A stretch of DNA of 29,547 nt from positions 1 to 29,547 of the forward strand of contig CAJPQT010000025.1 of the NCBI GenBank assembly GCA_905372865.1, given 5' to 3'. Origin of the DNA: an uncultured Centipeda sp. (lineage in GTDB: Bacteria > Bacillota > Negativicutes > Selenomonadales > Selenomonadaceae). A program made the translations under genes and the position numbers. The notes under the pieces are model-generated. The model saw only the letters and a list, made by a program, of their open reading frames with translations. It searched no databases and had not been told where the DNA came from. Positions within the stretch are counted from its first letter, which is position 1. Every line of letters begins with the position of its first letter. Below, piece by piece: positions 23,795 through 29,547 of this stretch.

Positions 23795-24826
23795 TCAGAT
23801 GAGTTCGTGGGCGATCATGTATTCCGCGATCTGGAGTGCGTTGAGTGCCGCCCCCTTGCGGATCTGGTCGCCGCAGATCCAGAAGTTCAGCGCGTTCTCC
23901 GTCGACTCATCGCGGCGCAGACGGCCGATCTCGACATCCGTCTTACCCGAGGTGAAGAGCGGCATCGGGTACTCCTGCTCCGACGGGTTGTCGCGCAGAA
24001 TCACGCCGGGGAAGGCTGCAAGTGCCTTGCGTGCCGCATCAAGCGAGACCTCACGCTCGAACTCGACGTTGACGGACTCGGCATGGCTGCGGTAGACGGG
24101 CACGCGCACGGTGGTCGCCGTGATGCGCAGGCTGTCGTCCTCCATGATTTTCTTCGTCTCGTCGATCATCTTCATCTCCTCTTTCGTGTAGAGGTTGTCC
24201 ATGAAGACATCGATCTGCGGGATGAGGTTGAACGCAATCTGATAGTGCTTCGGCAGCTTGCCGACAGGCAGGATGTTCGCCTGTGCGTCCTTGCCCGAGG
24301 ACAGTGCCGCGACCTGCTCCTCAAGTTCCGCCATACCCTCCTTGCCCGCGCCCGAGACCGCCTGATAGGTGGAGACGACGATGCGGCGGATCTTCGCAAT
24401 ATCGTAGAGGGGCTTCAGCCCCATCACCATGATGATGGTGGAGCAGTTCGGATTGGCGATGATACCCTTATGCTTCTTGATTGCCTCGGGATTGACCTCG
24501 GGTACGACGAGCGGCACCTCCGGATCCATGCGGAACGCGCTCGAATTGTCAATGACGACCGCACCCGCCTTGACCGCATGGGGGGCAAACTCCTTGCTTG
24601 CCGCGCCGCCCGCAAAGAGAGCAATGTCGATCCCCTCAAAGGAATCGGCCGTCGTCTCCTGTACGGTATACTCCTTGCCCATAAAGGCAATTTTCTTGCC
24701 CGCCGAACGGCTGGACGCGAGCAGGCGCAGCTCCGAGAACGGGAACTTCCTCTCCTCGATGAGGTTCAGAAACTCCTGTCCAACAGCTCCCGTTGCGCCG
24801 AGGATGGCAACACGATATTTCTTCAT
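23795..24826 (-). CDS. asd: Aspartate-semialdehyde dehydrogenase
   Basis: Reduces aspartyl phosphate to aspartate semialdehyde with NADPH, the branch point to diaminopimelate, lysine, threonine and methionine. The 343-residue protein opens with the Rossmann loop VAILGATGAVGQE, has the catalytic cysteine in NPNCST (C128), the substrate-binding YQAVSGAGKEG and the conserved VPVYRSHAESV. The frame extends 34 codons upstream into dapB, but the ATG at 24826 gives the family N-terminus and has TAAGGAG nine nt before it; that TAA is the dapB stop, so the two genes are 13 nt apart and co-transcribed. With dapB it supplies meso-DAP for MurE. Two tandem terminators follow. Confidence 0.97.
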   Translation of the reverse strand: MKKYRVAILGATGAVGQEFLNLIEERKFPFSELRLLASSRSAGKKIAFMGKEYTVQETTADSFEGIDIALFAGGAASKEFAPHAVKAGAVVIDNSSAFRMDPEVPLVVPEVNPEAIKKHKGIIANPNCSTIIMVMGLKPLYDIAKIRRIVVSTYQAVSGAGKEGMAELEEQVAALSSGKDAQANILPVGKLPKHYQIAFNLIPQIDVFMDNLYTKEEMKMIDETKKIMEDDSLRITATTVRVPVYRSHAESVNVEFEREVSLDAARKALAAFPGVILRDNPSEQEYPMPLFTSGKTDVEIGRLRRDESTENALNFWICGDQIRKGAALNALQIAEYMIAHELI

Positions 24827-24839
24827 AATGATATACTCC

Positions 24840-25628
24840 TTACAGCAATTGATCCAGTCCGACGGTGAGCGACGTGAGTCCGCGCACCTTCTTCGCAGCG
24901 AGCACAACGCCCGGCATAAAGGATTCACGGTTCAGCGAATCGTGACGGATCGAGAGGGTCTGCCCGAGGCCTCCGAAGATAACCTCCTGATGCGCGACAT
25001 AGCCCGGCAGACGGACGCTGTGGATGCGCATTCCCTCGTACTCTGCACCGCGTGCCCCCGCGATCTTCTCCTCCTCATCGGGATGTCCCTGCGTGTGCGC
25101 CGTGCGCACCTCGGCGATCATCGCCGCCGTCTGCACCGCCGTCCCCGAGGGCGCGTCCAGCTTGTTGTCGTGATGCAGCTCGATGATCTCCACATCGGGC
25201 ATATACTTTGCCGCCATGCGGCTCATCAGCATCATCAGAACCGCACCGATGGCAAAGTTCGGTGCGATAAATGCGGGCGTACCGTTCTCGTCCGCCGCAA
25301 CCTTGATCGCCGCCTTCTGCTCCTCGGTCAGCCCCGTCGTTCCGACCACAGGCGAGACCTTGTGTGCGAGTGCCGTTAGGACATTCCCATAGACAACATC
25401 GGGTCGCGTGAAGTCGATCATCACATCGGGATGCAGCCGTTCGAGTGCCGCTGCGAGATCTGTCTCCACAAGCACGCCGTTCTTTGCCGTCCCCGCAAGT
25501 TCTCCCGCGTCCGCACCGCCTGTGATATCCACCGCACCGACGAGTTCCAAATCTGCATCGTCAATCACGGCTTTCAGCACCGCACGCCCCATGCGACCCG
25601 CCGCACCGTTTACCAAAACCTTTGTCAA
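24840..25628 (-). CDS. dapB: 4-hydroxy-tetrahydrodipicolinate reductase
   Basis: Reduces 4-hydroxy-tetrahydrodipicolinate to tetrahydrodipicolinate in the DAP/lysine pathway. The 262-residue protein has the dinucleotide loop VNGAAGRMGRAV (6-17), the central FIAPNFAIGAVLMM, and the active-site ELHHDNKLDAPSGTA. The start is TTG at 25628 with GGAGG eight nt upstream; no ATG or GTG gives a complete loop. A strong promoter lies about 30 nt upstream, so dapB-asd forms a two-gene operon independent of the hicAB genes before it. dapA and later pathway genes are not in the window. Confidence 0.97.
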   Translation of the reverse strand: MTKVLVNGAAGRMGRAVLKAVIDDADLELVGAVDITGGADAGELAGTAKNGVLVETDLAAALERLHPDVMIDFTRPDVVYGNVLTALAHKVSPVVGTTGLTEEQKAAIKVAADENGTPAFIAPNFAIGAVLMMLMSRMAAKYMPDVEIIELHHDNKLDAPSGTAVQTAAMIAEVRTAHTQGHPDEEEKIAGARGAEYEGMRIHSVRLPGYVAHQEVIFGGLGQTLSIRHDSLNRESFMPGVVLAAKKVRGLTSLTVGLDQLL

Positions 25629-25658
25629 GGCTATCTCCTCCCAAATACAGTATGACCT

Positions 25659-25688
25659 ATTCTAGCCCAGAGAATCCCCGTATGTCAA
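25659..25688 (-). promoter_or_regulatory. Promoter of the dapB-asd operon
   Basis: On the minus strand consensus TTGACA (complement of 25683-25688), 18 bp, then TAGAAT (complement of 25659-25664). It lies between the hicB stop and the dapB start. No operator or lysine riboswitch fits in the short leader. Confidence 0.75.
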
Positions 25689-25711
25689 GGAATACAACGC
25701 CCGTATCCTGT

Positions 25712-26128
25712 TCACTTCGCCAATTCCAGTTTCTGCAAGATTGCATTCTGGAGGGTCTGTGAAAAGTTGAGTCCGATGCGCTCCGCCTCGACGTTCATCC
25801 AATAAGGCACAGAGAGAGTTTTCTTGACAAAGCGCTTGCTCTGTTTCTCTCGAAATGTAGGCATAAATGCCTCCACCAGCAGAAAAACCTCATTTTTTTG
25901 CAAAGCCTCCTGCTCTGCCAAAGTCATCATCGAAGACGGTGGGGGAATCGCCTCCTCGTCCTGTTCCATTCCATAAAGATGAAGTGTAAGAGCCTCACGT
26001 GCTGCACGCACTGCATCCCCCTCGTCTTTCCCAAATGTGATGCATCCCGGCAAATCCGGAAACACAATGTGCACACCATCTTCCTCATAGCTAAAAATCG
26101 CAGGATAGCGATAAACATCCGGAAACAT
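25712..26128 (-). CDS. hicB: HicB-type antitoxin
   Basis: A 138-residue protein. Residues about 1-70 form the HicB pseudo-RNase H domain, with YPAIFSYEEDGVHIVFPDLPGCITFG and AAREALTLHLYGME. The C-terminal part (about 90-138), with RFVKKTLSVPYWMNVEAERIGLNFSQTLQNAI, looks like the DNA-binding region of HicB proteins, probably ribbon-helix-helix. The antitoxin binds HicA and represses its own promoter. The start is the ATG at 26128 with GGGAGG just upstream; the frame is open further into hicA, but that extension lacks a ribosome binding site. It lies 10 nt after hicA. No terminator was seen before the dapB promoter. Confidence 0.9.
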   Translation of the reverse strand: MFPDVYRYPAIFSYEEDGVHIVFPDLPGCITFGKDEGDAVRAAREALTLHLYGMEQDEEAIPPPSSMMTLAEQEALQKNEVFLLVEAFMPTFREKQSKRFVKKTLSVPYWMNVEAERIGLNFSQTLQNAILQKLELAK

Positions 26129-26138
26129 ATTTGCCTCC

Positions 26139-26333
26139 CTAAAATTTAAGTCCCGATTGTTTCTCAATACTTTTCAGATCACGAACCCCCATATCCTTAA
26201 CAGGATGGCGGACGGTCACTCTCCCCGGCTTCGTTCGATGCTTAAACTGATGATGATCGCCCACACAATTCACCTCAAACCAACCATCCGCCAGAAGCAT
26301 ACGGAGTACATCTCTCGAAGAATAGCTTTTCAT
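26139..26333 (-). CDS. hicA: HicA-type mRNA interferase toxin
   Basis: A 64-residue double-stranded-RNA-binding-fold toxin of the HicA/YcfA family, which cleaves mRNA when freed from HicB. Motifs are SSRDVLRMLLADGWFEV at the N-terminus, GDHHQFKH holding the catalytic histidine, and the end VTVRHPVKDMGVRDLKSIEKQ. Toxin first, antitoxin second is the usual order for this family. The promoter just upstream contains an inverted repeat that could be the HicB operator. The pair sits alone between recG and dapB and is the only clearly accessory element in the window. Confidence 0.92.
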   Translation of the reverse strand: MKSYSSRDVLRMLLADGWFEVNCVGDHHQFKHRTKPGRVTVRHPVKDMGVRDLKSIEKQSGLKF

Positions 26334-26350
26334 CTCCCACCTCTCTATTT

Positions 26351-26379
26351 ATAATGTCACGTATTTTATTACGTGTCAA
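26351..26379 (-). promoter_or_regulatory. hicAB promoter with inverted-repeat operator
   Basis: On the minus strand TTGACA (complement of 26374-26379), 17 bp, CATTAT (complement of 26351-26356). Inside the spacer lies a perfect inverted repeat CACGTA-6 nt-TACGTG (26358-26363 and 26370-26375). Its position between -35 and -10, overlapping the -35, is what a repressor operator would need. HicB is the obvious candidate ligand. Confidence 0.6.
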
Positions 26380-26399
26380 GATAAATTCTTATCAACTTC

Positions 26400-28466
26400 T
26401 CAAATCTCCCGCATGTGTTCAAACTGCTCGCGGTACTGACGCATGAGTGTCGGCAGGACAAAGGAGAGCGCGGCGGGATCGTCAAGCGTTGTGAGAGCGG
26501 CACGGCGTGCGAGCAGCAGGAGATCCATATCGGCGAGCACATCCGCGATCCTCAGGTCTCCGAGCCCATGCTGCATAGCACCGAAGAACTGCCCGGGGCC
26601 GCGCAGGCGCAGGTCCTCCTCGGCGAGACGAAAGCCGTCGCTCGTCTCCTCGATGACCTTCAGACGCTCCTGTGAAGAGGCCTTGCGCCCCGCGATGAGG
26701 ATGCAGTAGGAGGCATGAGAGCCGCGTCCAACGCGCCCGCGCAGCTGATGCAGCTGCGCAAGACCGAAGCATTCCGCGTGCTCGACAACGAGGATACTCG
26801 CGTTCGGCACATTCACGCCGACCTCGATGACCGTGGTGGAGACGAGCAGTTTGATCCTGTCCGCATAGAAGCCCTCCATCACGGCTTCCTTGTCCGCAGA
26901 CTTCATGCGCCCGTGGAGCAGCCCACAGGGAATCCCGCGAAAGATGCCGTGGGACAGTTCCTCGTAGACCTCCTCCGCCGAGGGCAGATCACTCTCCTCA
27001 CTCGCTTCGATCAGCGGGCAGACAACGTATACCTGTCGGCCGCTCTCAATCTCCTTGCGGACAAAGGCATAGATTTTCTCGCGCGCCGTCTCATCCCGCA
27101 AAAAGGTGCGAATGGGCCGCCGTCCCGGCGGCAGATGCTCGATGCGCGAGACATCGAGATCGCCGTAGACCGTCAGTGTCATGGTACGCGGGATCGGCGT
27201 CGCCGTCATGACGAGCACGTCCGGGGTTACGGCACTCTTCTTCTCGAGCGCCGAGCGCTGTGCAACGCCGAAGCGGTGCTGTTCGTCCGTCACCACCAGC
27301 CCAAGCGCGTCAAACACGACGTGCTCCTGGATCAGCGCATGCGTGCCGACGGCAATATCCACTTCGTGCGCCGTAAGCGCCGCTGCGATCTCTGTCCGCT
27401 CCTTCTTCGTCAGCCGTCCCGAGAGAAAGCCGACACGCACGCCGAGCGGCGCGAGGAGGCCCTGCAGAGCATCGTAATGCTGCCGCGCAAGAATCTCCGT
27501 CGGTGCCATCAGCGCCCCCTGACAGCCGTTCTCCACCGTCTTGACGAGTGCGAGCAGGGCGATTGCCGTCTTGCCCGAGCCCACATCCCCCTGCACGAGC
27601 CGGCGCATCGGCAGCGAAGACTCCATATCATGCGTGATCTCCGCCCACACCCGCGCCTGATCTGTCGTCAGCTCGAACGGCAGCGCCGCCAGAACACGCG
27701 CGACAAGCATGCCGTTTTCCCTGTGTGCAATGCCCTCCTGCTGCTCTGCGGTACGTTTTTTGAGCGCAAGCAGTCCGCATTGAATGAGATAGAGCTCTTC
27801 AAATGCAAGCCGCCGTCGCGCCGCACGCAGTTCCTCCTCCTGTTTTGGAAAGTGAATGCGGCGAAATGCCGCCGTGCGCCCGATGAGACGGTACTCCTCA
27901 CGGATGCGCTGCGGCAGGGTCTCGGCGAGTTCCCCCTCCGTCTGCGCAAGCGCATACGTCATCATCTGCCGCAGCTGCTTCTGCGTCAGCCCCTCCGTCG
28001 CCGCATATACGGGCAGAATCCCGAGGTGTTCCTCTGCCGGCTCCTGCGCATCGAGTATCTCAAAGGAGGTGATCGGAGAGAGAGCAAGCTGGCCGCCACC
28101 GTTGTAAGCGTATTCCGCCTTGCCCGTGAGAAGGATACGCCGCCCCGCGCGCAGTTTGGTTTTCAAAAAACGCTGATTGAACCAGACCGCCTGTGCGTAG
28201 CCCGTACCGTCGCCGACAAGTGCCGTGAGAACGGTAAAGCCCCGCCGCCGCGTCTGCTTCTCCGTCACCGTCTGAATCACGCCGAGCACCGTTGCACGCT
28301 CTCCTGCACGCAGTTCGGCAACGGGCGTAATCCGGCTCTGATCCTCGTACGCACGCGGATAGTAGGTCAAGAGATCATAGACCGTCTGTATGCCGAGGCG
28401 CGCAAACGCCGCCGCCTTTTTCACACCGACACCGCGCACCGTATTGATGCTGTCCGAAAGTTTCAT
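26400..28466 (-). CDS. recG: ATP-dependent DNA helicase RecG
   Basis: Branch-migration helicase that rescues stalled replication forks and resolves recombination intermediates. The 688-residue length is normal. The N-terminal wedge/OB region (about 1-170) begins GVGVKKAAAFARLGI, followed by superfamily-2 helicase motifs: Walker A GDVGSGKT (293-300), Walker B DEQH (394-397), motif III VMTATPIPRT, and the C-terminal lobe with QLHQLRGRVGRGSHASYC. GGAGG lies 4 nt before the ATG. A terminator hairpin after pckA ends immediately before this ribosome binding site, so transcription must come by read-through or from inside the upstream region. hicA starts 66 nt downstream. Confidence 0.97.
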   Translation of the reverse strand: MKLSDSINTVRGVGVKKAAAFARLGIQTVYDLLTYYPRAYEDQSRITPVAELRAGERATVLGVIQTVTEKQTRRRGFTVLTALVGDGTGYAQAVWFNQRFLKTKLRAGRRILLTGKAEYAYNGGGQLALSPITSFEILDAQEPAEEHLGILPVYAATEGLTQKQLRQMMTYALAQTEGELAETLPQRIREEYRLIGRTAAFRRIHFPKQEEELRAARRRLAFEELYLIQCGLLALKKRTAEQQEGIAHRENGMLVARVLAALPFELTTDQARVWAEITHDMESSLPMRRLVQGDVGSGKTAIALLALVKTVENGCQGALMAPTEILARQHYDALQGLLAPLGVRVGFLSGRLTKKERTEIAAALTAHEVDIAVGTHALIQEHVVFDALGLVVTDEQHRFGVAQRSALEKKSAVTPDVLVMTATPIPRTMTLTVYGDLDVSRIEHLPPGRRPIRTFLRDETAREKIYAFVRKEIESGRQVYVVCPLIEASEESDLPSAEEVYEELSHGIFRGIPCGLLHGRMKSADKEAVMEGFYADRIKLLVSTTVIEVGVNVPNASILVVEHAECFGLAQLHQLRGRVGRGSHASYCILIAGRKASSQERLKVIEETSDGFRLAEEDLRLRGPGQFFGAMQHGLGDLRIADVLADMDLLLLARRAALTTLDDPAALSFVLPTLMRQYREQFEHMREI

Positions 28467-28475
28467 TGCACCTCC

Positions 28476-28507
28476 AAAAAAGAAGCTGCCGCAAATGCGG
28501 CAGCTTC
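28476..28507 (-). terminator. Rho-independent terminator between pckA and recG
   Basis: A perfect 12-bp stem (arms 28482-28493 and 28496-28507, GAAGCTGCCGCA and its complement) is followed on the minus strand by six T residues. The recG ribosome binding site GGAGG (28471-28475) begins directly after the T tract. Confidence 0.85.
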
Positions 28508-28526
28508 CTCCATGTACAGATACAGT

Positions 28527-29547
28527 TTAGAGCTGCGGACCCGCAGGAACGAGCGCCTTGCCCTCCTCGTTGCCCTCATACTTCTTGAAGTTCTTGATGA
28601 AGCGTGCAGCGAGATCCTTTGCCTTATCATCCCACTCTGTACGGCTCGCATACGTGTCGCGCGGATCGAGGATCTTCGGATCGACACCCGGCAGCTCCGT
28701 CGGAACCTCGAAGTCGAAATACGGAATCTTCTTCGTCGGCGCACTGTCGATCGAACCGTCCTGAATCGCGTGGATGATGCCGCGCGTGTCCTGAATCGAG
28801 ATGCGCTTGCCCGTGCCGTTCCAGCCCGTGTTCACGAGATAGGCACGCGAGCCGTGCTCCTCCATCTTGCGGACGAGTTCCTCTGCATACTTCGTCGGAT
28901 GCAGTTCGAGGAATGCCTGACCGAAGCACGCCGAGAACGTCGGCGTCGGCTCCGTGATGCCGCGCTCCGTGCCCGCGAGCTTCGACGTAAAGCCCGAGAG
29001 GAAGTAGTACTTCGTCTGTTCCGGTGTCAGGATCGAGACCGGCGGCAGAACACCGAACGCATCTGCCGAGAGGAAGATGACATGCTTTGCGTGTGGTCCT
29101 GCGGACTTGTCCGCAACATGGCCGAGTACGATGTTCTGGATGTGGTTGATCGGATAGGAGACACGCGTATTCTCCGTGACGGTCTTATCCGCAAAGTCGA
29201 CGCGGCCGGCGAGGTCAACCGTAACGTTCTCAAGCAGCGCGTTGCGGCGGATCGCCTGGTAGATATCCGGCTCCGCCTCGGGATCGAGGTTGATGACCTT
29301 TGCGTAGCAGCCGCCCTCGTAGTTGAATACGCCCTCATCGTCCCAGCCGTGCTCGTCGTCGCCGATGAGGAGGCGCTCGTTATCGGTTGAGAGCGTCGTC
29401 TTGCCCGTACCCGAAAGGCCGAAGAAGAGCGTTGTGTTCTGCCCCTGCTTGTCCGTGTTCGCAGAGCAGTGCATTGAGGAGATGCCCTTCAGCGGGAGGT
29501 AGTAGTTCATCATCGAGAACATACCCTTTTTCATCTCGCCGCCGTAC
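28527..29547 (-). CDS. pckA: ATP-dependent phosphoenolpyruvate carboxykinase, 5' end cut by window
   Basis: Interconverts oxaloacetate plus ATP and phosphoenolpyruvate plus CO2 plus ADP. About 339 C-terminal residues of roughly 530 are present. The visible frame opens at the window edge with YGGEMKKGMFSMMNYYLPL, which is internal in the family, so the methionine at 29534 is not the start. The P-loop GLSGTGKTTLS, the metal-binding DDEHGWDD and the adenine-binding region near GWNGTGKRISIQDTR confirm the ATP-using bacterial type. In fermenters making propionate or succinate, it often runs towards CO2 fixation; direction here is not visible. The gene ends with a strong terminator ahead of recG. 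Confidence 0.97.
   Translation of the reverse strand, partial: YGGEMKKGMFSMMNYYLPLKGISSMHCSANTDKQGQNTTLFFGLSGTGKTTLSTDNERLLIGDDEHGWDDEGVFNYEGGCYAKVINLDPEAEPDIYQAIRRNALLENVTVDLAGRVDFADKTVTENTRVSYPINHIQNIVLGHVADKSAGPHAKHVIFLSADAFGVLPPVSILTPEQTKYYFLSGFTSKLAGTERGITEPTPTFSACFGQAFLELHPTKYAEELVRKMEEHGSRAYLVNTGWNGTGKRISIQDTRGIIHAIQDGSIDSAPTKKIPYFDFEVPTELPGVDPKILDPRDTYASRTEWDDKAKDLAARFIKNFKKYEGNEEGKALVPAGPQL

Noticed and set aside
24827..24928. 34-codon upstream extension of asd
   Set aside because: It lies inside dapB, is Arg/Cys-rich and disagrees with the family N-terminus, while the ATG at 24826 has a proper ribosome binding site.
28463..28513. Tiny 16-codon minus-strand frame MEEAAAFAAASFLEVQ ending in an ATGA overlap with recG
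   Set aside because: Tempting as a leader peptide, but it is read from the terminator hairpin itself, has no ribosome binding site, and the Ala-rich product simply reflects the GC stem.
26715..29390. Very long plus-strand open frame (about 890 codons) opposite recG and pckA
   Set aside because: It runs across two well-identified genes and their terminator on the other strand, has a composition rich in Arg, His and Asp typical of antisense frames in GC-rich DNA, and shows no recognisable domain.

Overview
The window is about 29.5 kb of dense, GC-rich chromosomal DNA. Gene content and order point to a Negativicute, most likely a Selenomonas-like organism (a diderm, spore-lineage Firmicute). 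The taxonomic call is inference. It rests on a Firmicutes-style division/cell-wall (dcw) cluster with a DUF881 gene and a small-basic-protein gene between ftsQ and ftsZ, on a MurE with the meso-diaminopimelate motif DNPR, and on the overall look of the housekeeping proteins. I see no prophage, insertion sequence, CRISPR array, tRNA or rRNA.

Layout, plus strand (1-9729): alanine dehydrogenase (ald, cut by the left edge), a cationic-amino-acid-transporter-like permease, alanine racemase (alr), then a five-gene run with its own promoter. That run is a divergent NCS2/AzgA-like permease, a secreted glucosaminidase, an ABC-F ATPase, a UbiB/ABC1-family kinase-like protein and an AroH chorismate mutase. 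A symmetric bidirectional terminator at 9736-9770 ends this run and the converging ftsZ gene.

Layout, minus strand (9781-29547): reading leftwards from 23540, the dcw cluster is mraZ, rsmH, ftsL, murE, murF, mraY, murD, murG, a fused murC-ddl, ftsQ, DUF881, sbp, ftsZ. Most junctions overlap by 1-4 nt. Upstream of it lie asd and dapB with their own promoter, a hicA-hicB toxin-antitoxin pair, recG, and the 3' two thirds of pckA, cut by the right edge.

How it works together: the window holds much of the route that builds the peptidoglycan stem peptide. Ald makes or degrades L-alanine, Alr makes D-alanine, Asd and DapB lead to meso-diaminopimelate, the Ddl half of the fusion joins D-Ala-D-Ala, and MurC, MurD, MurE and MurF add the residues in order. 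MraY and MurG then make lipid I and lipid II, and FtsL, FtsQ and FtsZ serve the divisome.

Most notable points: the MurC-Ddl fusion; the absence from the cluster of ftsI (class B PBP), ftsW (SEDS), murB and ftsA; GTGGTG repeats on a 10-bp helical period just downstream of a strong mraZ promoter; a 128-bp gap between mraY and murD that can fold in two alternative ways; a chorismate mutase whose catalytic glutamate is replaced by glutamine; and an inverted repeat inside the hicAB promoter. I did not find an obviously new multi-gene system. The region is core metabolism with several unusual details.
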